A stretch of 64,000 nt of DNA from the NCBI RefSeq assembly GCF_020991375.1, contig NZ_JAJLQZ010000019.1:34034-98033 (forward strand), given 5' to 3'. Of the stretch, positions 56,301-63,453 are shown piece after piece. How positions within the stretch are numbered: the stretch's first letter is position 1; each line of letters starts with the position of its first letter. The notes beneath the pieces were generated by a model. That model made no database searches. It was given only the letters and a program-made list of their open reading frames with translations, and was not told the DNA's origin. The position numbers and the translations under genes were made by a program. The DNA is from Glycomyces amatae. Its GTDB lineage: Bacteria; Actinomycetota; Actinomycetes; Mycobacteriales; Micromonosporaceae.

Positions 56301-57275
56301 GCGCCGTTCGAAACTGGTGAGGCGACGCGTCAGTGCACGCTCGTCCCGTTCGGCAGCCGCGGCCGCAGGAGTACGGCCGTCACCTGCCGGTATGAGCGGT
56401 CGATCCGGTGTCCACACGTGCGCGCGGTGGCGGCAATGCGGATGGAACAGGCCCTTCGCGCGCGCCTCCACCAACGTTCCCACTACCGCCGGTGCACCGC
56501 CCGGGTCAGTGCCGGGATCGGCGAGTGCGAGCCTGGCGCCTTCCCACGGGTCACACCTCGGACAGTCCGCCACCGACCGGGACACGGTCACATAAGCGGC
56601 GCCAGCGGTCTCGAGCACGTGCACGTACGCGTCGAGGACGGTCGCACCGACCATGGCGTCAACGGTCGACGCGGCGTAATCGGCCAGGTTCCACGTCCGG
56701 CCGAACTCGTCACCAGGCGTCCGCAATCCCCGGGCGAGGTACGCATCCCAAGTTGTCGCGCCCGCACGGGCACGTTCAGGACCGCTCCTTGCTGCCGCGC
56801 CCACTTCCCCGAGCGCATGTTCCACAGTCGAGCGCGTGGCCATAGCGGCGTCCTCGAGCGACCGGGTGAGGTCACGGACGCGTTCACGCACCACTTCCAA
56901 GCCCGGGACGATCTCCCGCAGCTGCATGAACGACCGTGAACCGTGACCGGTCACGAACGCGGCCACCGCGTCCAGGTCACCTGCCGCGTCCGGGTCGAAT
57001 CCCGTGCCATTGAGGTCGACGGCAGCCGCTTGTGCCCCGGCGAGCCACGCACGCAGCAACGCGTCCCGTGCCGCCGTCGACACGTTCGCGAGGTGTGCTT
57101 GCTGCGCCCGCGCGTACGCTCGCGTGAGCTGTCGTGTCAACGCCGCCGGGTTCCCGCCCGGCGCATCCGCCCGCAACTGCGCGGTCGCCCACGCGAGCAC
57201 GTCAGCAGTGAACGGCGCGAACGGCGCCCTCAACGCGTCGCCCAGCCCGGCCGCAAGGACCCGGGAAACCGGCAT
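53388..57275 (-). CDS. Giant MuF-type minor capsid protein with two GNAT-like domains
   Basis: 1295 residues from ATG 57275, immediately after the portal stop. Residues 1-295 are the MuF domain with Cys-Pro-Arg-Cys (238-241) and His-Pro-His-Cys (278-281). Residues ~385-637 are a first GNAT-like module with Arg-Gly-Asn-Gly-Val-Ala (478-483), matching the R-x-x-G-x-A acetyl-CoA loop, and Gly-Gly-Tyr-Ala-Trp-Ala-Arg-Ala-Gly. After an acidic linker come three alpha/beta linker modules (~690-785, ~800-905, ~930-1035). A second GNAT-like module (1050-1295) has His-Gly-Arg-Gly-Ile-Ala. Both modules end in a Trp-x-Gly-x-(Lys/Gln)-(Tyr/Trp)-Leu pattern. It looks like a fusion of two effector-bearing proteins. 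Confidence 0.72.
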   Translation of the reverse strand: MPVSRVLAAGLGDALRAPFAPFTADVLAWATAQLRADAPGGNPAALTRQLTRAYARAQQAHLANVSTAARDALLRAWLAGAQAAAVDLNGTGFDPDAAGDLDAVAAFVTGHGSRSFMQLREIVPGLEVVRERVRDLTRSLEDAAMATRSTVEHALGEVGAAARSGPERARAGATTWDAYLARGLRTPGDEFGRTWNLADYAASTVDAMVGATVLDAYVHVLETAGAAYVTVSRSVADCPRCDPWEGARLALADPGTDPGGAPAVVGTLVEARAKGLFHPHCRHRAHVWTPDRPLIPAGDGRTPAAAAAERDERALTRRLTSFERRKTYALDPALGDRVAAAAAAARAELAALRTSAVGAGSAPGAPAPVSGSLQGQVLPDGPGHWTVSAADLAQPYPDDARRDAVRALFEATPLDVPGFGRLTCDLVNVTVRGDGVAVEGRLYDRDGAVVARFDRSIFVEDHLLQAGHNSLTVADAFRGNGVAAAFNGRLFNWYRDSGVDAVTVSTTDIGGYAWARAGFDFLTEDDADKIIGRLNEQRRAWNRYAAPLRRAAREGTLTDIEAAGLAWIEAQLDDADVVLDRAEAHTFGTPGFPTAYDIASIGRARPAPEGRTDAIFEQHLGKAAMVGANWDGIKYLNSGSATAADTTDSDAAPATDADTETRDSNEHGREAPDRITVPLGQMLTGPGGATADRERTAAAARAARDFAAVHPDAVHRFTPAFTRADTDATWVSFHMLDPTGDRVGYAIFTVRGTPDAPVLEVSSASGPAAVWDTATEFASMWRATVDTEPVLAAHPSAAVAGGQLDRAVLRRVRQAVTDAVDAFNDNESFTADHQVTLFRSTLAVSPSRTVMDIDVTDTNDDDDDLGTFTVNVDADGVTVTDVAPAHPFNDAVADAAVAFAAAWNRAPVVTVDVTEPDRARLLVDLAAFTNASGDQSHAAANEAATQMARAFNTADAAPFTVVYQFTSEGEPGVLAHFTVTPEHETGTLATFAISIAGSERWGHQVGLDYLDVRDTADPAAVDAAVHRFADAWRASAAAPTAGVEPVDVGSHLLAPGVPLSVIRAGVADVFERGAWNGFNVEVASINRVGDTVTVRGDIVVDGATAGTFTRSFRARGDRVDVGHDYLYLLPEYHGRGIATGFNRHLFGWYRRSGFRSVTVLAALEAGGYAWARAGYDWVAERDALPMWELLRETAPRYQALADDLRTRAAGHANPGTAAQLRTAADTIAAQARDAFALLERVDATVWGAPDYPTPKDLSEVGMPPDRARTGRWLGKDVLLSHQWYGVQWLDGEGDV

Positions 57276-58808
57276 TTACACCCCGGGGACGGCGGCAGGA
57301 TCAGCGAGCGGACCCAGGCCGCGCTCCGTGGCGATCTGGGTCGCTTCCGCGTCGATCTGCTCGGTCGACCAGTCCGGGTGCAGGAGCGCCACACGCGTAC
57401 GAATGGACGTGGCTTCGGCGATGTTGAGCGCCTGCAGCGTCTGCGCGTCCTCCAACGCCGACGCCGGAACCGGGTCGCCGAAGTCAACCAGGACCGGGCC
57501 CGCCTCCGGTGCCGCATCGGTACCGAACACGGCCCGGGTGACGTCCATGAGCGCCTGCGTGATCTGCGCGAGCGGCGGCGCGACGTACCGCGTCATTTTC
57601 GCTCGCGTTGCGAGGGACGCGGACTGCCGGGCACGGAACTCGGTCGCGGTGACCGCCGCGGGCCCTTCGGATTCGTGCCCGAATGACGCGGGGGAGTACC
57701 CGGCTTTACGGAGGATCTGATGCATGAGTTCACGCGCGGTCCTGGAGTGTTCCTCGACGCGAATGGCGAACTGGGTTGCGGTGATCTGTGGGCCGCCGTC
57801 ACTGGAGGGCAGCATGCGCAGCGGCACGAACACTTCCTGGTCCGCGTGCCACGTCGCACCGTCACCAGGTGCACCGGGACGCAGGTAATCCTGCGGGACC
57901 ACGAGGCGGGCTTTACCGAGCCGGAGGTCCCGCATCCACGACGACCACGTTTCGTCGAACGCGTCCAGGAGCGGTTCCGACCCGGCAATGTCGGCGCGGC
58001 CGAGTCCGGCCGCTGCAGGCACATGCCGCCACAGGGGTGCGGGGCGCACGTTCGGGAGGTACGCGATCGCGAGACCGGTCGTCCCGGTCGCTACGGCCGC
58101 TTCACGTTCCGAACCGGTCGCTAGGCCTGCCGTCATGGGGTGCGCGGCGAGCGCGAGCGGACGGCCCAGCCGCGTCCCCGTGCCCTGGTACAGGCCGTGA
58201 AGGATGACGCCAGGTTCGTACCGTTCAAGATGGCGGATGACCGTGGCGCCGTCGTGTTCGAGGACGGTACTGACGGTGACCGCCGCAAGGCGACCCCACC
58301 GCCATTCGGGGTACACACGGTCGGCCTCAACGGTGTCAAGCCAAGCTTCACCGGCGACATTCCGGTCCCAGCAGATCCGCAAGAACACGCCGCCGAGCGC
58401 GGACTTTGCCTCGCCAGCTTCCATGAGCGTCGCGGCGAGGCCGCCCGCCATACGCTCGCTCAGCCATGCAGTCGCTTCAGTGTTCCCGGCGACGGTGAGC
58501 GTCGGCGGCTTCGCGAACAGGAGCTCAGCGGACTTCGCGGCGATGTCGGCCGCGAGCGGCACATGCAGTTTCGTGCGCTGCTCGCCCACGGGAAGGGGCT
58601 GCCCCCACCACATGCGCGCGAGCGTTCCCTGAACACCCCCGCGGTACTGTGCCGGGTGATTGTGCAGCGCCGGGGACGCCTGCCCACCGTAAATCGCAGC
58701 CAGGGCCTCAGCGTCACCGGACCACCAAGCGCCCCATTCGGCGTGTTTGACGCGAACGGGTTCGAGCGCTTTCGGCAGCCACGGTTGATCGGTAGTAGGC
58801 AGTGGCAT
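57276..58808 (-). CDS. Portal protein (SPP1 gp6-like family)
   Basis: 510 residues from ATG 58808. The sequence shows Trp-Trp-Ser-Gly-Asp-Ala-Glu-Ala-Leu-Ala early, Leu-His-Val-Pro-Leu-Ala-Ala-Asp-Ile-Ala-Ala-Lys-Ser-Ala-Glu-Leu-Leu-Phe, and a C-terminal helical half with Gly-Tyr-Ser-Pro-Ala-Ser-Phe-Gly and Ala-Thr-Glu-Phe-Arg-Ala-Arg-Gln. This matches actinophage portals. The dodecameric portal is the DNA entry and exit channel of the head. It is followed without a gap by the first MuF gene, the usual portal-MuF order. Confidence 0.85.
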   Translation of the reverse strand: MPLPTTDQPWLPKALEPVRVKHAEWGAWWSGDAEALAAIYGGQASPALHNHPAQYRGGVQGTLARMWWGQPLPVGEQRTKLHVPLAADIAAKSAELLFAKPPTLTVAGNTEATAWLSERMAGGLAATLMEAGEAKSALGGVFLRICWDRNVAGEAWLDTVEADRVYPEWRWGRLAAVTVSTVLEHDGATVIRHLERYEPGVILHGLYQGTGTRLGRPLALAAHPMTAGLATGSEREAAVATGTTGLAIAYLPNVRPAPLWRHVPAAAGLGRADIAGSEPLLDAFDETWSSWMRDLRLGKARLVVPQDYLRPGAPGDGATWHADQEVFVPLRMLPSSDGGPQITATQFAIRVEEHSRTARELMHQILRKAGYSPASFGHESEGPAAVTATEFRARQSASLATRAKMTRYVAPPLAQITQALMDVTRAVFGTDAAPEAGPVLVDFGDPVPASALEDAQTLQALNIAEATSIRTRVALLHPDWSTEQIDAEATQIATERGLGPLADPAAVPGV

Positions 58809-58823
58809 GAGCGAAGGTCTCCA

Positions 58824-58834
58824 TATGCAGTTGT
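58824..58834 (-). promoter_or_regulatory. Start-associated element, portal gene
   Basis: Exact ACAACTGCATA followed by TGGAG, 16 bp before the ATG at 58808. Confidence 0.6.
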
Positions 58835-58847
58835 GTGCGGCAGAACG

Positions 58848-59673
58848 TCAGCGGACGTGTACAGGTCCGGCCTGCGGGGGCGGCATCAACCGGCGGCGCA
58901 TGAGGTCGACGTACTCCGGGTGTATGTCGATGCCCGTGAAAGGCACGATCTTCAGCGAGAGCCGCCAAACCGGTCGAACCGGACCCTGCGAACGGGTCCA
59001 GGACACGGCCGCCAGGCGGGCAGACGTAGCGGATGATCCACGCCGCGAGCGCGGGAGGGAACGGGGCTGGGTGCGCGACCTCGTCACCGGTAATGTTCTG
59101 GCCCAGGCGGATGCGGGCAAGGTCGATGCCGCGTGCGATGGGATGCGGGACGTATGGTGCCGTACGGAGCTTGTGCCGGCCGTAGCCGTTGCGGAAGAGT
59201 CGGCCTTCTACTTTGAACGGCTGCGTTTGCGGCCGCCCGTTCGCGCGCGGGTCGCACCACGGGCGGGTCCTGCTGGGAGCGAACCAGAGAATGTGCTCCC
59301 AGGATCGCCGGGGCCGGTCGTTTGGCGCGGTCGGCATGCCGGAGCCTTTGTCCCAAATCCACTCATCCACTTCGACCCAGCCGCGTTCGCGAAGCTCAAG
59401 CCGGGTCCGCAGGACGTAGTCGGAGAGTTGGCCGCCGCGAATGTGGGGCCGGATCACGATGGCGACGGAGGCTCGGTCGGTGAGGGCGGGTTTGGCGGCG
59501 TCGAGGCGGTCGGCCAGCCAGGTCGGGTAGATGCGTTCGTGCACACCGCCGTAGTCGGCTTTGCGCTGCTCAGCATACGGCGGCGAGGTCACAATGCAGT
59601 CAACGGATCGCGGCGTCAAGCGCGGCAGCACGTCAAGGGCGTCGCCGCAGTGTAGGTCGAAGGAAGCGGTCAT
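58848..59673 (-). pseudogene. DNA methyltransferase, frameshifted near its 3' end
   Basis: From ATG 59673 the protein parallels its neighbour at 59670: Cys-Ile-Val-Thr-Ser-Pro-Pro-Tyr (catalytic), Trp-Ile-Trp-Asp-Lys-Gly-Ser-Gly, and Asp-Pro-Phe-Ala-Gly-Ser-Gly-Ser-Thr-Gly (AdoMet binding). Near 58939-58941 (AAA on the plus strand) one extra base shifts the frame. Removing it restores Phe-Thr-Gly-Ile-Asp-Ile-His-Pro-Glu-Tyr-Val-Asp-Leu-Met, equivalent to the end of the paralogue, and a stop at 58848. As read, translation runs on to 58714 into the portal gene. The catalytic motifs precede the lesion. A sequencing error is possible. Confidence 0.75.
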
Positions 59674-60527
59674 GACAGCTCCTGCGACAGGAGTGGGGTA
59701 GGGCCCGGGTCGCTGACGGCGGCAGCGGCGGTTGCCGCGGCGCTCGCGAGGCGGCGGCCCATCATGGCCACGTAGTCGCCGTCGCGGTCGACACCGACGA
59801 ACGAGCGGCCTTCCGCGATCGCGGCGACACCGGTCGAACCCGAACCGGCGAACGGATCAAGCACCGTCCCACCAGGAGGCGCGAGATAACGGATGATCCA
59901 CGCTGCGAGCTTCGGCGGGAACGGCGCCGGGTGTGCGACGTCATCACCTTTCGTGTTGTGCGCGCACGGCACGCGCGCGACGTCAGTGCCGCGGGCGATA
60001 CCCGCATAGGGCGCGGAGTCCGCGGTGACGCCGCCGTACTGGTGCCGAAACATGCGGCCGCCGTGGCCGGTGAACATGCGTTCGGTGGCGCGGCCGTTCG
60101 CTCGCGGGTCGCACCACGGATGCTTGCGGGGCGCGAACCACAGGATGTGCTCCCATGATCGGCGCGGCCACAGTTTCGACCCGATCGGCGGCCCGGAGCC
60201 CTTGTCCCAGATCCACTCGTCGCATTCGATCCAGCCGCGTTCGCGCAGCTCCAAACGGGTGCGTAGGACATAGTCGGACAGTTCACCGCGGCGCACATGC
60301 GGCCGGATCACGATCGCGACCGATCCACGGACGGTCAGGGCCGGACGTGCCGCCTCCAGCCGGTCGGCGAACCACACCGGATAGTGCGCTTCGTCGACGC
60401 CGCCGTATTCGCGGCGGCGTTGCTGCGCGTACGGCGGCGACGTGACAACGCAGTCCACTGAGCCTGGCGCGAGACGAGGGAGCACGTCGAGGGCGTCGCC
60501 GCAGTGCAGCTGGAACGAGGCGGTCAT
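59670..60527 (-). CDS. DNA methyltransferase (N6-adenine/N4-cytosine, beta-type order)
   Basis: 285 residues from ATG 60527, with AGGA upstream. Cys-Val-Val-Thr-Ser-Pro-Pro-Tyr lies at ~28-35. The AdoMet motif Asp-Pro-Phe-Ala-Gly-Ser-Gly-Ser-Thr-Gly is at ~230-240, followed by Phe-Val-Gly-Val-Asp. The catalytic motif comes before the AdoMet motif, as in beta-class enzymes; Ser-Pro-Pro-Tyr favours N4-cytosine. No restriction endonuclease is nearby, so protection of phage DNA from host restriction is likely. Its stop overlaps the start of the second, related methyltransferase in ATGA. Confidence 0.85.
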   Translation of the reverse strand: MTASFQLHCGDALDVLPRLAPGSVDCVVTSPPYAQQRRREYGGVDEAHYPVWFADRLEAARPALTVRGSVAIVIRPHVRRGELSDYVLRTRLELRERGWIECDEWIWDKGSGPPIGSKLWPRRSWEHILWFAPRKHPWCDPRANGRATERMFTGHGGRMFRHQYGGVTADSAPYAGIARGTDVARVPCAHNTKGDDVAHPAPFPPKLAAWIIRYLAPPGGTVLDPFAGSGSTGVAAIAEGRSFVGVDRDGDYVAMMGRRLASAAATAAAAVSDPGPTPLLSQELS

Positions 60528-60533
60528 GGGTCC

Positions 60534-60544
60534 TATGCAGTTGT
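60534..60544 (-). promoter_or_regulatory. Start-associated element, methyltransferase gene
   Basis: Exact ACAACTGCATA followed by AGGACCC and the ATG at 60527, the tightest spacing in the set. Confidence 0.6.
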
Positions 60545-60635
60545 GAGGTGAGTGCGCTCGTTTCGGCGCCTCAAACGTGCTGTTTCAACAGGTTGGGGGG
60601 CTGCGGTGGGGCCCGAGAACTGCTAGCGTCGTTCC

Positions 60636-61247
60636 ATGATTGAACCCCTCATCCCAGTACTCGCCAGCATGGTCCCGGCCCTGGCCCGTACCACAGCGCA
60701 GGCGGTGGAACGCTGGCTACTGGCAAGAAAGCACGAAGACCTTCGCTTGGTGCACGTCTACACCAGCGACACCGAAGCTGGTGAGGCACTAGTCAAAGCG
60801 ATCGAAGAACTTGCCGAGCAATGTGACGCTGAGGAAACGAAACACACTGAGCCGATCTACGGGTCGCTTAGGCAGTGGGTGGTGGCTCGATTCCAGAGGA
60901 AAGCCGCATCTGAAAAGTTCGACGCATATATGGCAGCGCTCGCTCGATCGTTGGAGACCAAAGCAGTAGAAAAGGAGCGTGCCCAACTTGCTGCCTTGGA
61001 AGCGCAGACACTCATGGCAATGTCGTCAGCGGTCGCGGCGACTCCTGACGCTGCCATCATGACTGAGAAGTTGCTTCTTGTGAAGTCCGGCGAATGCACT
61101 GTCGCGAAACCGATCACTGAGGCCGAGCGGAAGTTCCTCATGGAAAACCACGATCTCTTGTCGAAACCAGCGACCCTTCTGGAGATGATGCAGGTGGCGC
61201 CGTCGTTGACCACTGCGCCCGAACTGATCGAAGGTGACGCGAGCTGA
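60636..61247 (+). CDS. Plus-strand hypothetical protein inside the packaging genes (moron)
   Basis: 203 residues from ATG 60636. The helical protein starts Met-Ile-Glu-Pro-Leu-Ile-Pro-Val-Leu-Ala-Ser, with basic-acidic helices, a long Glu/Ala/Lys coiled-coil-like centre and an Ala/Thr/Pro tail. No catalytic motif is seen; an N-terminal amphipathic segment might touch membranes. Its GC is clearly lower than that of the flanking genes, and it points against the operon. It ends 4 bp from the terminase stop. It is probably a lysogenic-conversion or anti-superinfection gene, an inference from position and base composition. Confidence 0.65.
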   Translation: MIEPLIPVLASMVPALARTTAQAVERWLLARKHEDLRLVHVYTSDTEAGEALVKAIEELAEQCDAEETKHTEPIYGSLRQWVVARFQRKAASEKFDAYMAALARSLETKAVEKERAQLAALEAQTLMAMSSAVAATPDAAIMTEKLLLVKSGECTVAKPITEAERKFLMENHDLLSKPATLLEMMQVAPSLTTAPELIEGDAS

Positions 61248-61251
61248 TCGT

Positions 61252-63453
61252 TTAGGTGCTGAGCAATCGTCCATTCCACGTCCCACGCGTGGTGTGGAGC
61301 CCGTACCTGAGAGCGTCGCAGTTGTGCACGAGTATGCCTGAAGCGAAGTACTCAGGGCAGTCAGCGACCGTGAGGTTCCAGACGGCCTGCTTCTCGGGCA
61401 TGGCGGTTACTCGCAGCACATGAACGTCCGCAGAAGCGGCTTCTGCTGTACTTGTTGGTGCGGAAGGCGGCACCGCAGTGCTCACATGAGCGGGTGACGT
61501 CGTCAATGCCAGAGGCGCGCCGCCACGCCGACTTGCAGGCGTTGGTGCAGAACCGTTCACTACCGTGCTTCGAGAGCGTGTCGTAGTGTGCCCCGCACTG
61601 GTCGCATCGGCGTTCATGCGGTTGACGGTTTGCCCAGGTGCGGGCACCGTGCCTGGTGTGCCAGGCCCGTCCAGCTTCGGATTGGTGCCACGCGCTGGCC
61701 AAAGGTCGGATGCGTTCGAGGTGGGCGAGCCGTTCGGGTGCGCATTCACCGGCGCGATCGTCGCTGTGGTGCAACTGGTGCGCTGCAGCGGTGATGCATT
61801 CGAGATTACTTGGGTTGTTGTTGAGCGGGTCACCGTCGCTGTGATGGATGTGGTGGCCTTCGGGGATGGCGCGATCGTGCTCGGCCATCCAGATTTCTTC
61901 GTGAAGACGCTTGACGCCGCGTTGCCGGTCGGCGATCCCTGGAACGTAGTAGGCGCGCTCGGCCCACTGCTTGGCATCGAGGTACCGGCGGAACTTGATC
62001 CCTTGGAAGACAACGGTATCGACTCGTTTTGCCACACATGAAGTTTATCCGCGTATCGCAGTGTGTCCAATCGTTTCCAGCCGTGGCCCACAACCCAAAC
62101 TGGATGGTTTCCTGTCCCTGTGAGCATGCGGCCGTCCGAAGTCTCCACCTGATACACCGTGGCGCTGGCGCTGGTCATCCCTGAGGCGATGACAGGCTTC
62201 ATGCCTTTGCGGGTCAGTACCCGGTCCCCCGGAGCAACGGTCTCGATCGGCCGCAGCCCGGCGCCGGTCACTACCGGCGTGCCCGTGACAAAGCAACCGT
62301 GGTCGTCGACTTTCACGGGCGCATCGATACCGAGCTTGGCTTTCTTCGGGTCCCACGCGTACGACGCGATCTCGTCGATGAGGCCTTCGCAGGACTCGTG
62401 GACGCGGAGTCGATCCGTGGCGATCAAACCGGAAACGGTCCGGATGCCGTCGGCGACCGCGTTGTTCGCACGGACCGGGTTGAGACCGTCGCGGTGCGCC
62501 TGCTCAATGAATGACGCCGCCGACGGGTCGATGACCACGTACGGGTCGCCGAGCTGCTGCGCGGCCATCCAGTCGCGGACGTGTCGTGAATATTCGACGT
62601 CGGTCAGCTGCCGCTGCTGATGGCGTTTGCGCGACGCCCACCGCCACTCCGAGGCCACATGGAGCCGGCGGTCGATGCCAAGGCCGATCGCGAGCGCAAC
62701 GAAGTCGTTCACGGTGCCGTAGTCGATGCCGACGCTGATCCATTCGAGGATCTCCGGCACCGTCTTCTCGACATGGGCCTCGGGGTTCCAGGCGTCGAAA
62801 ATGACGCCGTCGGCCATGACCCACAGGCCTTCAATGAACCGCTGGTACCACAAGCCGGTGTACTCGGCTTTGAGGTTCTGGACGTAATCGGCGCCGAGCC
62901 CGGGGTTGTCGGCGAGGGTGAACCGGAACCGGGCGAGCGAGAGTTCACTGGCACGGTCGAGGAAGCCGACCTTAAGCCAGTGCCGGGGCCCGTCCGGGTT
63001 CGTCGTCGCTAGGAGCCTCGCGCCGGGGACGGACAGGCGGGCGAGGAGCTGCCGGAAGAACGCCTCGGGCACGAGCGTGGCTTCGTCCACGTACGCGAGG
63101 TACGCGGTCATGCCGCGGATTTTTTCTTCGGCTCTCGCGTCGTTCGCGCCGACCAAATGCACGGTCCGGCCGAGAATGACGGCCCTGCTTGAACCCGTGG
63201 TGTGCTTGACGGTGTCGGCGACCGGCCCGAACAGTGCCCTGTCCTGCAATGGCGCAATGATGTTGCGTTCGATGGCTGCGAGAGTGCGGCCTGCGCAGAC
63301 GATCAACCCGGTGTCGGGTGCTGCCTGCACTGCGAGGATGAACGCAACGAGCGACGCGATGGTCTTACCTGACCTGACCGCGCCGTCGAGCACGGTTATG
63401 CGCCGTTTGCCGGATTCACGGATCGCTTCGAGTTGCTTCGGCGACAGCAGCAA
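61252..63453 (-). CDS. Terminase large subunit interrupted by an intein
   Basis: The start is uncertain; TTG 63453 (Leu-Leu-Leu-Ser-Pro-Lys-Gln) is proposed because the homologous region begins there. Walker A is Gly-Ala-Val-Arg-Ser-Gly-Lys-Thr (24-31) and Walker B Tyr-Val-Asp-Glu-Ala-Thr (121-126). The nuclease has Asp244 (Gly-Ile-Asp-Tyr-Gly) and Asp309. After residue 386 (Asp-Asp-His-Gly) a 325-residue intein begins; the C-extein Cys-Asp-Ala-Leu-Arg-Tyr supplies the third nuclease Asp. Spliced TerL would have 408 residues. It cuts concatemeric DNA and pumps it into the head by ATP hydrolysis. It overlaps the small-terminase gene by 38 bp. Without splicing, the nuclease site is broken. Confidence 0.88.
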   Translation of the reverse strand: MLLSPKQLEAIRESGKRRITVLDGAVRSGKTIASLVAFILAVQAAPDTGLIVCAGRTLAAIERNIIAPLQDRALFGPVADTVKHTTGSSRAVILGRTVHLVGANDARAEEKIRGMTAYLAYVDEATLVPEAFFRQLLARLSVPGARLLATTNPDGPRHWLKVGFLDRASELSLARFRFTLADNPGLGADYVQNLKAEYTGLWYQRFIEGLWVMADGVIFDAWNPEAHVEKTVPEILEWISVGIDYGTVNDFVALAIGLGIDRRLHVASEWRWASRKRHQQRQLTDVEYSRHVRDWMAAQQLGDPYVVIDPSAASFIEQAHRDGLNPVRANNAVADGIRTVSGLIATDRLRVHESCEGLIDEIASYAWDPKKAKLGIDAPVKVDDHGCFVTGTPVVTGAGLRPIETVAPGDRVLTRKGMKPVIASGMTSASATVYQVETSDGRMLTGTGNHPVWVVGHGWKRLDTLRYADKLHVWQNESIPLSSKGSSSAGTSMPSSGPSAPTTFQGSPTGNAASSVFTKKSGWPSTIAPSPKATTSITATVTRSTTTQVISNASPLQRTSCTTATIAPVNAHPNGSPTSNASDLWPARGTNPKLDGPGTPGTVPAPGQTVNRMNADATSAGHTTTRSRSTVVNGSAPTPASRRGGAPLALTTSPAHVSTAVPPSAPTSTAEAASADVHVLRVTAMPEKQAVWNLTVADCPEYFASGILVHNCDALRYGLHTTRGTWNGRLLST
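61321..62295 (-). other. Intein in the terminase nuclease site, hosting an out-of-frame HNH gene
   Basis: 325 residues. Block A: Cys1-Phe-Val-Thr-Gly-Thr-Pro-Val. Block B: Thr-Gly-Asn-His64-Pro-Val. Block F: Val-Trp-Asn-Leu-Thr-Val-Ala-Asp...Tyr-Phe-Ala-Ser-Gly. Block G: Ile-Leu-Val-His-Asn325, followed by Cys+1. All splicing residues are present, so it should be active. Residues ~91-290 contain no endonuclease in this frame but a Ser/Thr/Pro-rich low-complexity run, because the same DNA encodes an HNH protein in another frame (61361-62035). The intein frame is open throughout. Confidence 0.9.
61361..62035 (-). CDS. HNH homing-type endonuclease nested out of frame in the intein
   Basis: 224 residues from GTG 62035 (an upstream stop in this frame fixes the limit; no clear ribosome site). 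The N-terminal part, Thr-Val-Val-Phe-Gln-Gly-Ile-Lys-Phe-Arg-Arg-Tyr, and the HNH core, His-His-Ile-His-His-Ser-Asp-Gly-Asp-Pro-Leu-Asn-Asn-Asn-Pro-Ser-Asn-Leu-Glu, match phage homing HNH nucleases. Two zinc-finger-like Cys-x2-Cys...Cys-x3-Cys units follow. It lies wholly inside the intein but one frame off. Its last ~20 codons overlap the intein's block F coding. It should cut intein-less terminase genes and drive spread of the element, provided it is translated from its own start. Confidence 0.85.
   Translation of the reverse strand: MAKRVDTVVFQGIKFRRYLDAKQWAERAYYVPGIADRQRGVKRLHEEIWMAEHDRAIPEGHHIHHSDGDPLNNNPSNLECITAAAHQLHHSDDRAGECAPERLAHLERIRPLASAWHQSEAGRAWHTRHGARTWANRQPHERRCDQCGAHYDTLSKHGSERFCTNACKSAWRRASGIDDVTRSCEHCGAAFRTNKYSRSRFCGRSCAASNRHAREAGRLEPHGR

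Noticed and set aside
61361..62035. HNH gene as an in-frame intein endonuclease broken by a frameshift
   Set aside because: The intein frame is open from block B to block F without it, and the HNH has its own start, complete N-terminus and stop. Two compensating indels would be required.
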